Positions 24,140 through 31,128 of a stretch of DNA of 51,765 bases are shown one piece after another. Both the position numbers and the translations under genes were made by a program. The stretch is from Chloroflexota bacterium (lineage in GTDB: Bacteria > Chloroflexota > Dehalococcoidia > SM23-28-2 > JACOUE01): NCBI GenBank assembly GCA_016178045.1, contig JACOUE010000065.1:1-51765 (forward strand), written 5' to 3'. Below the pieces are notes generated by a model. That model made no database searches. It was not told the DNA's origin and saw only the letters and a program-made list of their open reading frames with translations. Positions within the stretch are counted from its first letter, which is position 1, and every line of letters begins with the position of its first letter.

Positions 24140-25276
24140 ATGGACCTAGGCCTTGACGAACAGCAGGAGATGCTCAAGAACTTCGCGCACGACTTCCTGG
24201 AGAAGGAGTGCCCGGAGGAGCTGGTGCGCAAGATGGAGGAGGACGACAAGGGCTACGAGCCCGACCTGTGGCAGAAGATGGCCGCTCAGGGCTGGATGGG
24301 CCTCATCATCCCGGAGGAGTACGGCGGCACCGGCATGCGCATAACGGACCTGGCCGTGCTGCTCGAGGAGTTCGGCCGCTTCCTGGTGCCCGGGCCGTTC
24401 ATCCCCACCGTCGTCCTCGGCGGCTACCCGATAATGCTGGCCGGCAGCGAGGAGCAGAAGAAGCAGTTCCTCCCCAAGATCGCCTCCGGCGAGCTGATCA
24501 TGACGATGGCCCTGACCGAGCCTTCCGCCAAGTGGGACGCCGACGGCGTCCAGCTGGAGGCTAAGGCGGAAGGCGACGGCTTCGTCCTCAACGGCACCAA
24601 GCTTTTCGTGCAGGACGCCCATGTCACAGACTACATGGTGGTGGCCGCCCGCACCGCCAAGGGCAAGACGCCGGAGGAAGGGATCACCCTCCTCCTGGTC
24701 GACTCCAAGTCGCCGGGGGTCAAGTTCGAGCCGCTGCGCACCATCGCCGCCGACAAGCAGTGCGAGGTCACGTTCGAGAACGTGAAGGTGCCCAAGGCCA
24801 ACGTGCTGGGTGAGGCCGGCAAGGGCTGGCCTATCGTCGAGAAGACGAAGCTGCTGGCTACGGTGGCGGCCTGCGCCTACCTGGTGGGGCTCTCGCAGCA
24901 GGACTTCGACATTACCCTGAACTACGCCAAGGAGCGCGTGCAGTTCGGACGGCCCATCGGCTCCTTCCAGGCGATCCAGCACAAGCTGGCCGACGTCGTC
25001 ATCGACGTCGACGGCTCGCGGTTCATCACCTACAAGGCGGCCTGGTCCCTCCAGGAGGGGGAGCCGGACGCCGAGCTGATGGCGTCCATGGCCAAGGCCT
25101 GGTGCTCGGACGCCTCGCGGCGGGTGGTGGCCCACGGCCAGCAGATCCACGGCGGCATCGGCTTCACCAAGGAGTACAAGATCCAGCTGTACTTCCGGCG
25201 CCAGAAGTGGATGGAGCTCATGTGGGGCGACGCCGACTACCACCGCGAGCTGGTGGCGCAGAAGCTAGAGGTTTAG
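24140..25276 (+). CDS. Acyl-CoA dehydrogenase 4 (partner-type, FadE27-like)
   Basis: A 378-residue ACAD of a different branch from ACADs 1-3: MDLGLDEQQEMLKNFAHDFL, MGLIIPEEYGGTGM, MTMALTEPSAKWD, FVLNGTKLFVQDAHVTDY, FENVKVPKANVLGEAGKGW, ERVQFGRPIGSFQAIQHKLAD, HGGIGFTKEYKIQLYFRR. The C-terminal catalytic Glu of MCAD is not present (the sequence has QLYFRRQKWMELMWG). This pattern fits the non-catalytic or FAD-site-completing partner subunit of heteromeric ACADs. GGAGGTAGCC precedes the start. Physical pairing with ACAD 3 is inferred, not shown. Confidence 0.9.
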   Translation: MDLGLDEQQEMLKNFAHDFLEKECPEELVRKMEEDDKGYEPDLWQKMAAQGWMGLIIPEEYGGTGMRITDLAVLLEEFGRFLVPGPFIPTVVLGGYPIMLAGSEEQKKQFLPKIASGELIMTMALTEPSAKWDADGVQLEAKAEGDGFVLNGTKLFVQDAHVTDYMVVAARTAKGKTPEEGITLLLVDSKSPGVKFEPLRTIAADKQCEVTFENVKVPKANVLGEAGKGWPIVEKTKLLATVAACAYLVGLSQQDFDITLNYAKERVQFGRPIGSFQAIQHKLADVVIDVDGSRFITYKAAWSLQEGEPDAELMASMAKAWCSDASRRVVAHGQQIHGGIGFTKEYKIQLYFRRQKWMELMWGDADYHRELVAQKLEV

Positions 25277-25322
25277 GCGGCAGACCTGCCGCTTGACACT
25301 GCCCCGGCAAACGAATAACGTT

Positions 25323-25347
25323 AGGCCGCCCTGAAGAAGGGCGGCCT
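25323..25347 (+). terminator. GC-rich hairpin after ACAD 4
   Basis: AGGCCGCCCT (25323-25332), loop GAAGA, AGGGCGGCCT (25338-25347): 10 perfect pairs, no U-tract. Just upstream, TTGACA at 25293-25298 could be a -35 whose product would run through the hairpin, so attenuation is an alternative. Confidence 0.55.
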
Positions 25348-25412
25348 GATCGCCTTAACGGCCAGCCAGCATTATTCGGGCGGCACCGCCAGCCGAGGGG
25401 GAGACGTAGAGC

Positions 25413-26423
25413 ATGTCGCTGTTCGCCGGCCGGCGTCAGTTCACGGAGGACGACCTCCGACGCTGGGCCAAGCAGGGGCTGATCACGGACGCCCAGGTGG
25501 AGGCCATCCTCAAGGCGGAAGCACCGGCGGCTGCGGCGCGCGAGGGCGAGACCCGCGAGGGCCTGAACGCCCCGACCATCCTCTACTACATGGGCACCTC
25601 CATGGCGCTGGTGGCGCTGGGGGTGTTCGCCGGGATCAACTGGCAGGACGCCGCCAAGGGGCTGCGGCTCGTCCTCATGCTGGGCTCGATGGCGCTGCTG
25701 GCGGCGGCCGGCTACCTGGTGCGCCGCTACACGCCCTACCAGCGGGGCGGTGGGGCCCTGTTCACGATGGCCGTGGGCACGATCCCGTTCCTCTTCTTTA
25801 CCCTCGGCGACTTCGTGGCCGGGCCGGAGCGGGACGCCATCTTCAACGAGGAGATGCTGGGGCAGGCGACCCTCATCCAGAGCATCTCCCTGGCCTGCAT
25901 GCTGGCGATCCTGCTCGCTAGCGGCATCGGGATGGTCTCCCTGGCCGTGACCGGCCAGGCCGTCGCCCTCACGGCGACGGCGTCCATCTGGTGGCTGGGC
26001 ACCGACGAGGGCGTGGGTGTGCTCTCGATACTGGTCGCTCTGGGCGCTGTCCTCATCGCCGTCGGGCTGGCGACGCGGGCGGTGAGCCTGAGCGAGCACG
26101 CCCTGTGGTTCGGCCTGTCCGGCCTGGTGGTGTTCTTCTATAGCTACACCGCGGTGACGATGATGGAGTGGAACGGCTTCCTCGCCGTAGTGTACCTGCT
26201 GACCTTCGCCGGGATGGCCCTCCTCAGCACTGTCCTGCGCTACCTGCCCTTCCTGGTGGCGGGTGTGCTCGGAGTGTACATCTTCATCTTCCGCCTGATC
26301 TTCGACACCTTCGAGGGGAGCCCCTTCCTGCCCCTGGCAAGCGCCGTGGTGGGGATCAGCATGATCGCCCTCGCCATCGGCTACCAGCGCTACCGGGGCC
26401 GGCTGCCGCTGCGGCCGGCCTAG
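25413..26423 (+). CDS. DUF2157-like multi-pass membrane protein
   Basis: A 336-residue protein. The N-terminal soluble segment (FTEDDLRRWAKQGLITDAQVEAIL) resembles the short helical domain at the start of DUF2157 proteins, followed by about ten hydrophobic segments. No transport or catalytic motif is visible. Stand-alone gene, no obvious partner; function unknown. Confidence 0.75.
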   Translation: MSLFAGRRQFTEDDLRRWAKQGLITDAQVEAILKAEAPAAAAREGETREGLNAPTILYYMGTSMALVALGVFAGINWQDAAKGLRLVLMLGSMALLAAAGYLVRRYTPYQRGGGALFTMAVGTIPFLFFTLGDFVAGPERDAIFNEEMLGQATLIQSISLACMLAILLASGIGMVSLAVTGQAVALTATASIWWLGTDEGVGVLSILVALGAVLIAVGLATRAVSLSEHALWFGLSGLVVFFYSYTAVTMMEWNGFLAVVYLLTFAGMALLSTVLRYLPFLVAGVLGVYIFIFRLIFDTFEGSPFLPLASAVVGISMIALAIGYQRYRGRLPLRPA

Positions 26424-26438
26424 GGCCGCGACAACGGC

Positions 26439-26447
26439 TGCTATAAT
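26439..26447 (+). promoter_or_regulatory. Extended -10 promoter of the HIT gene
   Basis: TGCTATAAT, a consensus extended -10, ends 18 nt before the GTG start. Confidence 0.55.
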
Positions 26448-26465
26448 AGGCGACCGGAGGACGCC

Positions 26466-26807
26466 GTGGCCGACTGCCTCTTCTGCAACATGGCCTCCGG
26501 CCAGATGAAGGTCGACAAGCTCTACGAGGACGACCTCGTCTTCTCCATCCGCGACATCCACCCCCGGGCGCCGGTTCACTTCATGGTAATCCCCAGGGAC
26601 CACATCCCCACCGCTATCGACATCACCGGCGAGCACGGCCCCCTGCTGGCCCGTATCTTCGCCGTCGCCAACAGGGTGGCGAAGGAGGAGGGCATCGACG
26701 AGCGGGGCTACCGGCTGGCCTTCAACGTGGGCGAGCACGGGGGCCAGACGATATACCACCTCCACCTCCACGTCCTCGGCGGCCGCCCTCTGGGGCCCGA
26801 AGGGTAA
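26466..26807 (+). CDS. HIT family nucleotide hydrolase (HinT-like)
   Basis: A 113-residue histidine-triad protein. The N-terminus DCLFCNMASGQMKVDKLYEDD is typical of HinT. The triad is H98-L-H100-L-H102 in IYHLHLHVLGGRPLG, with the preceding NVGEHGGQTIYHL. Members hydrolyse AMP-lysine and other nucleoside phosphoramidates. CCGGAGG precedes the GTG start. Length is normal. Confidence 0.95.
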   Translation: MADCLFCNMASGQMKVDKLYEDDLVFSIRDIHPRAPVHFMVIPRDHIPTAIDITGEHGPLLARIFAVANRVAKEEGIDERGYRLAFNVGEHGGQTIYHLHLHVLGGRPLGPEG

Positions 26808-26809
26808 CC

Positions 26810-26862
26810 CCGCTCGTCCTGAGCCTGCCTGCCGGCAGGCAGGCCTGTCGAAGGATGAGCGG
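26810..26862. repeat. Palindromic repeat with 22-bp perfect core
   Basis: The outer arms CCGCTCGTCCT and AGGATGAGCGG pair with one mismatch. The centre (26823-26844) is a perfect 22-bp palindrome of GCCTGCCTGCC and its complement. The same arms occur in frame inside tsaE. No gene in 26808-26952. Confidence 0.75.
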
Positions 26863-26952
26863 CGCGTGTCCGGTGCCATCCCACTATTGGTCATGGTCGG
26901 GGCTTGGCCTACGCTCTAATCACCTTGGACGCAGTGCTAACCGGAGGCGTTT

Positions 26953-27252
26953 GTGTCGCTCTGGCCCGCGCTGGGGCCGGCCCTCGACCTGGCCACGGCC
27001 CTGTGCGCCGCTTTCAACTCGGCCTACTTCCTCCACCTGCTGGCCTCGCGGCGGGAGGAGCCGGCCCGCCGAGTGGCCGCGGCCGCCCTCGCCCTCGTCT
27101 CCCTGGGGGCGATGGTGGAGAGCGCGTTCTTCCTCCTCGCAGGGCCGCCCGCCGGCTCCCCCGCCTGGCCCCTGGTCCGCGCTCTGCCCTTCGCGGGCAC
27201 GGCCGCTGTCTCCCTGCTGATCATGCGCAGGGTCATCACCCTCGACTCGTAA
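26953..27252 (+). CDS. Small membrane protein, unknown
   Basis: A 99-residue protein with three hydrophobic segments (LDLATALCAAFNSAYFLHLL; AAAALALVSLGAMVESAFFLL; LPFAGTAAVSLLIM). GGAGG lies 5 nt before the GTG start. First of four short genes with tight spacing or overlap (26953-27984). No family recognised. Confidence 0.6.
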   Translation: MSLWPALGPALDLATALCAAFNSAYFLHLLASRREEPARRVAAAALALVSLGAMVESAFFLLAGPPAGSPAWPLVRALPFAGTAAVSLLIMRRVITLDS

Positions 27253-27268
27253 ACCCGGAGGAGCAACC

Positions 27269-27451
27269 ATGACCTCCACCCTTGCCCTCGCCATCGAACG
27301 GAAGCAGTGGGAGGCAGCCGCCCTCTGCCTGGCCCTCGGCGTCACGCGGGCGGCCTCCCGCCTGCCGCCGGAAGCCATCGACAGCCTCCTGGAGCTGCTG
27401 GAGCGGCCTCCGCGACCGGCCCGTCGCAAGGGCAACGGTGGCCGCCGTTAA
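27269..27451 (+). CDS. Small protein, unknown (60 residues)
   Basis: Starts with ATG after GGAGGAGCAACC. An amphipathic helical N-terminal part (LALAIERKQWEAAALCLALG) leads to PPEAIDSLLELLERPPRP and a basic tail RRKGNGGRR. No recognised domain. It overlaps the next gene by 14 bp. Confidence 0.55.
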   Translation: MTSTLALAIERKQWEAAALCLALGVTRAASRLPPEAIDSLLELLERPPRPARRKGNGGRR

Positions 27452-27770
27452 GCCGCGGCGGTCGAAGCCCTCCCTCCAAAACTTCTACCAGGGGGCCCTG
27501 AGCGAAGCGGAGCAGCTGGAACTGGCGCAGGCCCAGCACGTGGAGGGGCTGGACGAAGAGATAGCGGTGCTCAGGGTGCGCTTGAAGGCGGCCCTGCGAC
27601 AGCGGCCCGAAGACCTGGCCCTGATCGCGAAGGGGCTGGACATGCTGGTAAAGGCCGTCGCCGCCCGTTACCGCCTTTCGCCCAAGGCCCGCCGCGACCT
27701 GGCCGACAACATCGGCGCTGTCATCGACAACCTCAGCGTGCTCCTCCACCCGGGGGACGGGGGTGGCTAG
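27438..27770 (+). CDS. Unknown protein, possibly phage-type small subunit
   Basis: GTG 27438 was chosen because it gives a 110-residue protein overlapping the previous gene by 14 bp; longer in-frame starts lie deep in that gene. Sequence: basic N-terminus KPRRSKPSLQNFYQGAL, then charged helices (GLDEEIAVLRVRLKAALRQRPEDLALI, VKAVAARYRLSPKARRDLADNI). The style recalls small phage or integrative-element proteins, but no family is certain. Confidence 0.55.
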   Translation: MAAVKPRRSKPSLQNFYQGALSEAEQLELAQAQHVEGLDEEIAVLRVRLKAALRQRPEDLALIAKGLDMLVKAVAARYRLSPKARRDLADNIGAVIDNLSVLLHPGDGGG

Positions 27771-27984
27771 CAGGCTGGAGCAGGCCGTCACCCGCTTCCG
27801 CCGCCGGGCGGAAGCGGAGGAGGAGGCGCTGCCGCAGAGGGCGGCCGCCTTCCGCGCCGCCGTCCAAGAGCGGCTGCGGGGCCTCGAACGAGAGGTGGCC
27901 GACCTCAAGGGGCGAATCAACGGCCTCCTCTTCCTGGCGGCGGGCGCGGTGCTCGCCCAGGTGGTATTGAAGCTGCTGGAGTAG
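27763..27984 (+). CDS. Small coiled-coil protein with C-terminal membrane segment (XhlA-like layout)
   Basis: A 73-residue protein from GTG 27763, overlapping the previous gene by 8 bp. Residues 1-50 form a coiled coil (RLRGLEREVADLKGRIN); residues 53-72 are hydrophobic (LLFLAAGAVLAQVVLKLL). Phage hemolysin/holin-associated XhlA proteins have this layout, but similarity is by architecture only. Confidence 0.6.
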   Translation: MASRLEQAVTRFRRRAEAEEEALPQRAAAFRAAVQERLRGLEREVADLKGRINGLLFLAAGAVLAQVVLKLLE

Positions 27985-27995
27985 CCTTCACCTCG

Positions 27996-28004
27996 TGCTA
28001 TCAT
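27996..28004 (+). promoter_or_regulatory. Extended -10 promoter of glycerate kinase
   Basis: TGCTATCAT ends 9 nt before the GTG start codon, implying a leaderless or near-leaderless transcript. Confidence 0.5.
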
Positions 28005-28013
28005 AGCCCCGCC

Positions 28014-29153
28014 GTGCGCATCGTCGTCGCCCCGCAGGAGTTCAAGGGCACCCTCTCCGCTTCTCAGGCCGCCGAAGCGATAGGCGAAGGGGCGCGTCGC
28101 GCCGTCCCCCAGGCGCAGGTCGAGCTCGTGCCAATGGCTGACGGCGGCCCCGGCACCGTCGGCGCGGTCCTCTCGACGATAGGCGGCCGCCTGATGCGCA
28201 CGCCCGGCGCCGACCCCCTGGGCCGCCGCGTCGAGGCCGAGTGGGCCCTGGTAGGCGAGAATACTGCCGTCATCGAGATGGCGGCGGCGGCCGGGCTCTG
28301 GCGCCTGCCGCCGGAAGAGCGAGACCCCCAGCGCACCACCACCTACGGCGTCGCCGAGCTCATCCGCGCCGCCCTGGACGCCGGCTGCCGGCGGCTAGTG
28401 GTGGCCCTGGGGGGTAGCGCCACCAACGACGGCGGCGCCGGCATGGCCCAGGCCCTGGGCGTGCGCCTGCTGGACGGCGAAGGGCGCGACCTGCCGCCCG
28501 GAGGGGCGGCGCTCGCCCGCCTCGAACGCATCGACGTGTCGGGGCGGGACAGGCGGCTGGCCGAGTGCGAGACCGTCGCCGCCGCCGACGTCACCAACCC
28601 GCTGTGCGGCCCCGAGGGCGCCTCCCTGGTCTACGGCCCGCAGAAGGGGGCGTCGCCGGAAGCGGCAGCGGAGCTGGACGCCGCCCTGCGCCGGTACGCC
28701 GACGTCATCCAGCGCGACCTGGGCGTGGACGTGGCGAACATCGCGGGCGCCGGATCAGCCGGCGGGCTCGGCGCTGGGCTCGCGGCGTTCCTGCGCGCCC
28801 GCATCGAGCCCGGCGTGGACGTCGTCGCCGAGGTGGTCGGCCTGCGGCGGCGCCTGGCCGGCGCCGACCTCATCGTCACCGGCGAAGGCCGCCTGGACGC
28901 CCAGACGGCCTTCGGCAAGACGGTGGCCGGGGTGGCCCGCCTGGCCCAGGAGGCGGGAGTGCCGGTCATCGTGCTGGCCGGCGTCCTCGGCCAGGGCTGG
29001 GAGAGCGTCCTCTCGCTCGGCGTGGCAGGGGTGGAGCCGGTGGTGCGAGGTGGCGTCAGCGCCGAAGAGGCGATGGCCCGACCGGCCGAACTGCTGGCAG
29101 AGACGGCGGAGCGGGCGGTACGGGGCTGGCTCCGCGTCAGGCAGACGGCATGA
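28014..29153 (+). CDS. Glycerate kinase (GlxK/GarK family)
   Basis: A 379-residue glycerate kinase of type 1, which phosphorylates D-glycerate to a phosphoglycerate. The start (V)RIVVAPQEFKGTLSASQAAEAI is the classic N-terminus. PMADGGPGTVGAVL, AAAAGLWRLPPEERDPQRTTTYGVAELI, VALGGSATNDGGAGMAQALG, ADVTNPLCGPEGASLVYGPQKGA, GAGSAGGLGAGL and VTGEGRLDAQTAFGKTVAGVA are all family blocks. GTG start at 28014. The class II aldolase gene starts inside its stop codon (ATGA), linking the two in aldehyde or C3-acid metabolism. Confidence 0.94.
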   Translation: MRIVVAPQEFKGTLSASQAAEAIGEGARRAVPQAQVELVPMADGGPGTVGAVLSTIGGRLMRTPGADPLGRRVEAEWALVGENTAVIEMAAAAGLWRLPPEERDPQRTTTYGVAELIRAALDAGCRRLVVALGGSATNDGGAGMAQALGVRLLDGEGRDLPPGGAALARLERIDVSGRDRRLAECETVAAADVTNPLCGPEGASLVYGPQKGASPEAAAELDAALRRYADVIQRDLGVDVANIAGAGSAGGLGAGLAAFLRARIEPGVDVVAEVVGLRRRLAGADLIVTGEGRLDAQTAFGKTVAGVARLAQEAGVPVIVLAGVLGQGWESVLSLGVAGVEPVVRGGVSAEEAMARPAELLAETAERAVRGWLRVRQTA

Positions 29154-29686
29154 GCGAGGTCAGCGACTGGCTGGGGCAGTTCCAGCGGGTGGGCCGCGAC
29201 CTGCTGGAGATGGGGCTGGTGTCGTCGCACGGAGGCAACCTCAGCGTCCGCCTGCAAGAAGAGACGGTCCTCATCACCCGACACGGCTGCCCCCTGGGGC
29301 ACATCGCTGCCGACGACCTGGTGCTGCTGGGACCGGAAGGCGCGGCGGAGAAGGAGCCTTCCCTGGATGCCCCCGTCCACCTCGCCGTGTACGAGGCGAC
29401 GGACGCCCGCGCCGTCGTCCACGCTCACCCGCGGCACGCCATCGCCCTCTCGCTCACAGTGCCTGCGATCGAGCCGGAGGACCTCGAGGGCAAGCACTAC
29501 CTGGTGACGGTGCCGGTGGTGACAGCGGAAGAGGTGGGCCGGGCGCTGCGCGAGCATCTGATCGTGATGACGCCGGGGCACGGCAGCTACGCCCGGGGCG
29601 AGAGCCTGGAGCAGGCGCTCCGGTGGACCAGCGTGCTGGAGGAGAGCGCCCAGGTGTTGTGGCTACTCCGGGGCCTGGGGCGCTGA
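29150..29686 (+). CDS. Class II aldolase/adducin family protein
   Basis: A 178-residue, short member of the class II aldolase family (L-fuculose-phosphate aldolase type), Zn2+-dependent. N-terminal SSHGGNLSVRL matches the (S)xxxGNxS phosphate-binding motif; zinc ligands are in HAHPRHA and the later TPGHGSYARG. The acidic catalytic residue (E near DLEGKHYLV) is plausible but not certain. It overlaps the glycerate kinase stop by ATGA, so the two are coupled; with the kinase it may process a hydroxyacid or sugar-phosphate fragment. Its 3' end overlaps a convergent gene by 24 bp. Confidence 0.87.
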   Translation: MSEVSDWLGQFQRVGRDLLEMGLVSSHGGNLSVRLQEETVLITRHGCPLGHIAADDLVLLGPEGAAEKEPSLDAPVHLAVYEATDARAVVHAHPRHAIALSLTVPAIEPEDLEGKHYLVTVPVVTAEEVGRALREHLIVMTPGHGSYARGESLEQALRWTSVLEESAQVLWLLRGLGR

Positions 29687-30136
29687 GGGCTCCTGCGCCA
29701 CGGCCCGCTCCTTCGGCCCGAACAGGTGCAGGAAGACGAGCACCAGCAGGCCCGCGGCGACGATGATCGGGATGATAATGCTCTCGATGCTGAAGTCGCC
29801 AGCGCCCCAGTGGTAGATGTTAGCAGCGATAGCCGCCGCCTGCTCGATGAGGGCGATCCAGAAGACGAAAGGAAACCGCGCGGGATCGCGGGCGGCGTAG
29901 ATGTAGAGCGCGGCCAGCGGGATCGCTTCCCAGGAGAGGGCGCGGCCGCCCAGGGCGCCGTTGATCTCCTCTCCGTGGAGGTCGGCGAAAATGCCGCTGG
30001 AGGAGAAGAACTCCGCCAGGGCGCCGATGATGTCCCAGGCGGCCAGCAGTATCAGCATGACCCGCGGCCGCTGGAGGGCCTTCAGGAGGGCATTGGTGTC
30101 GACGCTGACCGGTCGCGCTTCGCCACCTTCAGTCAT
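29663..30136 (-). CDS. Small multi-pass membrane protein, unknown
   Basis: A 157-residue protein with about four hydrophobic segments (VMLILLAAWDIIGALAEF, SWEAIPLAALYIYA, FPFVFWIALIEQAAAIAANIY, ESIIIPIIVAAGLLVLVFLHLF). AAGGAGGT precedes the ATG, and a TATAAC -10 lies at 30167-30172 on the minus strand. No family recognised. The C-terminal 24 bp overlap the convergent aldolase gene. Confidence 0.65.
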   Translation of the reverse strand: MTEGGEARPVSVDTNALLKALQRPRVMLILLAAWDIIGALAEFFSSSGIFADLHGEEINGALGGRALSWEAIPLAALYIYAARDPARFPFVFWIALIEQAAAIAANIYHWGAGDFSIESIIIPIIVAAGLLVLVFLHLFGPKERAVAQEPSAPQAPE

Positions 30137-30227
30137 GAGAACCTCCTTGCATCGGCGGGCTCAAAAGTTATAACGAAATTTTTTCGCCTGGGGGTAGCCT
30201 CCAGCATCGGTCTTCTTACTCACGGCC

Positions 30228-30596
30228 TCAGCCGAGCCCCAGCTCCCGGAGCCGGCGCTCCTCGATCCCCAGGTAGTGGCCGATCTCGTGGAGGAGGGTC
30301 TTCCGCGCCTGCTCGATCATCTGTTCCTCCGTGGCACAGAAGCGTTCGTGGGGCTCCTGATAGATGATGATCTTGTCCGGCAGGGTCATAGTGTAGTCGT
30401 GGGTGCGTTTGGGCAGGGGGACGCCCAGGTACACGCCGAAAAGGGTGCTGCCGTGGCGGACCCGCGCCCGCCGCAGCTCGGCGACGGTGGGGCGCCAGCG
30501 CACCTCGATGTCCAAGTTGTCGATGGCGTCGCGGAACTGAGCGGGGAGCTGCTCCAGGGCCCGGAGGATGATCCGCTCGAAGTCGTGCCGGCGCAT
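30228..30596 (-). CDS. Zincin-like metallopeptidase domain protein
   Basis: A 122-residue member of the minimal zincin family (PF06262-like). The zinc motif HExxH is in TLLHEIGHYLGIEERRLRELG near the C-terminus, with the preceding IIIYQEPHERFCATEEQMI segment typical of the family. No signal peptide, so cytoplasmic. It is 4 bp downstream of the gene ending at 30601 and likely co-transcribed with it. Substrate unknown. Confidence 0.88.
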   Translation of the reverse strand: MRRHDFERIILRALEQLPAQFRDAIDNLDIEVRWRPTVAELRRARVRHGSTLFGVYLGVPLPKRTHDYTMTLPDKIIIYQEPHERFCATEEQMIEQARKTLLHEIGHYLGIEERRLRELGLG

Positions 30597-30600
30597 CGAG

Positions 30601-31038
30601 TCAGGGAGCGCGCTCCCACAGGGGGTGGTAGCCCTTGCCGGTGATGGCGTTGAGGACCTCCACCCGCTCCCGTTGCTTCAGTTCCTCGAGCACCGGTCCC
30701 GCGCCCTCGGCGACGGCGGGAAAGCCGGCGGCGGATATGCGCCGCAGCACCCTGTCCCACACGCCCAGCGTCACCAGGCTGTCGACGTACTTGGGCCACC
30801 AGATGGCGGTGATCTTCTCGGGCAGGCGGAAGCGGGGCCGCAGCTGCTTGATCGCCTTGAACCGCTCCTCCAGGGAGGTGGCGCGGGGGACGAGCTTCAG
30901 GAGCGGGCCGTCGTTCTCGTTGTGGCGGGCGTCGAAGAGGAGGCGGTGGTGGAGGGTCACGAAGCGGAAGGTGATCACCTCGGCGGTGTCGATGACCTCG
31001 AAGACCGCGTCCAGGTCGATGCCGTAGTCGGTGTCCAT
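30601..31038 (-). CDS. Conserved-type protein of unknown function
   Basis: A 145-residue protein starting MDTDYGIDLDAVFEVIDTAEVITFRF, with FDARHNENDGPLLKLVPRATSLEERFKAIKQLRPRF-type central region and a helical C-terminus. No membrane segment or signal. The organisation (a short acidic N-terminus, an RPRFRLPEKI motif) is not one I can assign. Operon with the zincin gene. Confidence 0.6.
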   Translation of the reverse strand: MDTDYGIDLDAVFEVIDTAEVITFRFVTLHHRLLFDARHNENDGPLLKLVPRATSLEERFKAIKQLRPRFRLPEKITAIWWPKYVDSLVTLGVWDRVLRRISAAGFPAVAEGAGPVLEELKQRERVEVLNAITGKGYHPLWERAP

Positions 31039-31128
31039 GGCATCTCGGAGCGCATTTCTCAGTGTCCCGCCAGGGAGGCCGCGTCTTGCGCGCCCCCATT
31101 CTAACAGGTGCCGCGGCCGGGGGTCACC

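Noticed and set aside
25218-26894. 558-codon open frame opposite the DUF2157 and HIT genes
   Set aside because: Antisense shadow of high-GC coding sequence; composition is repetitive and no domain is seen.
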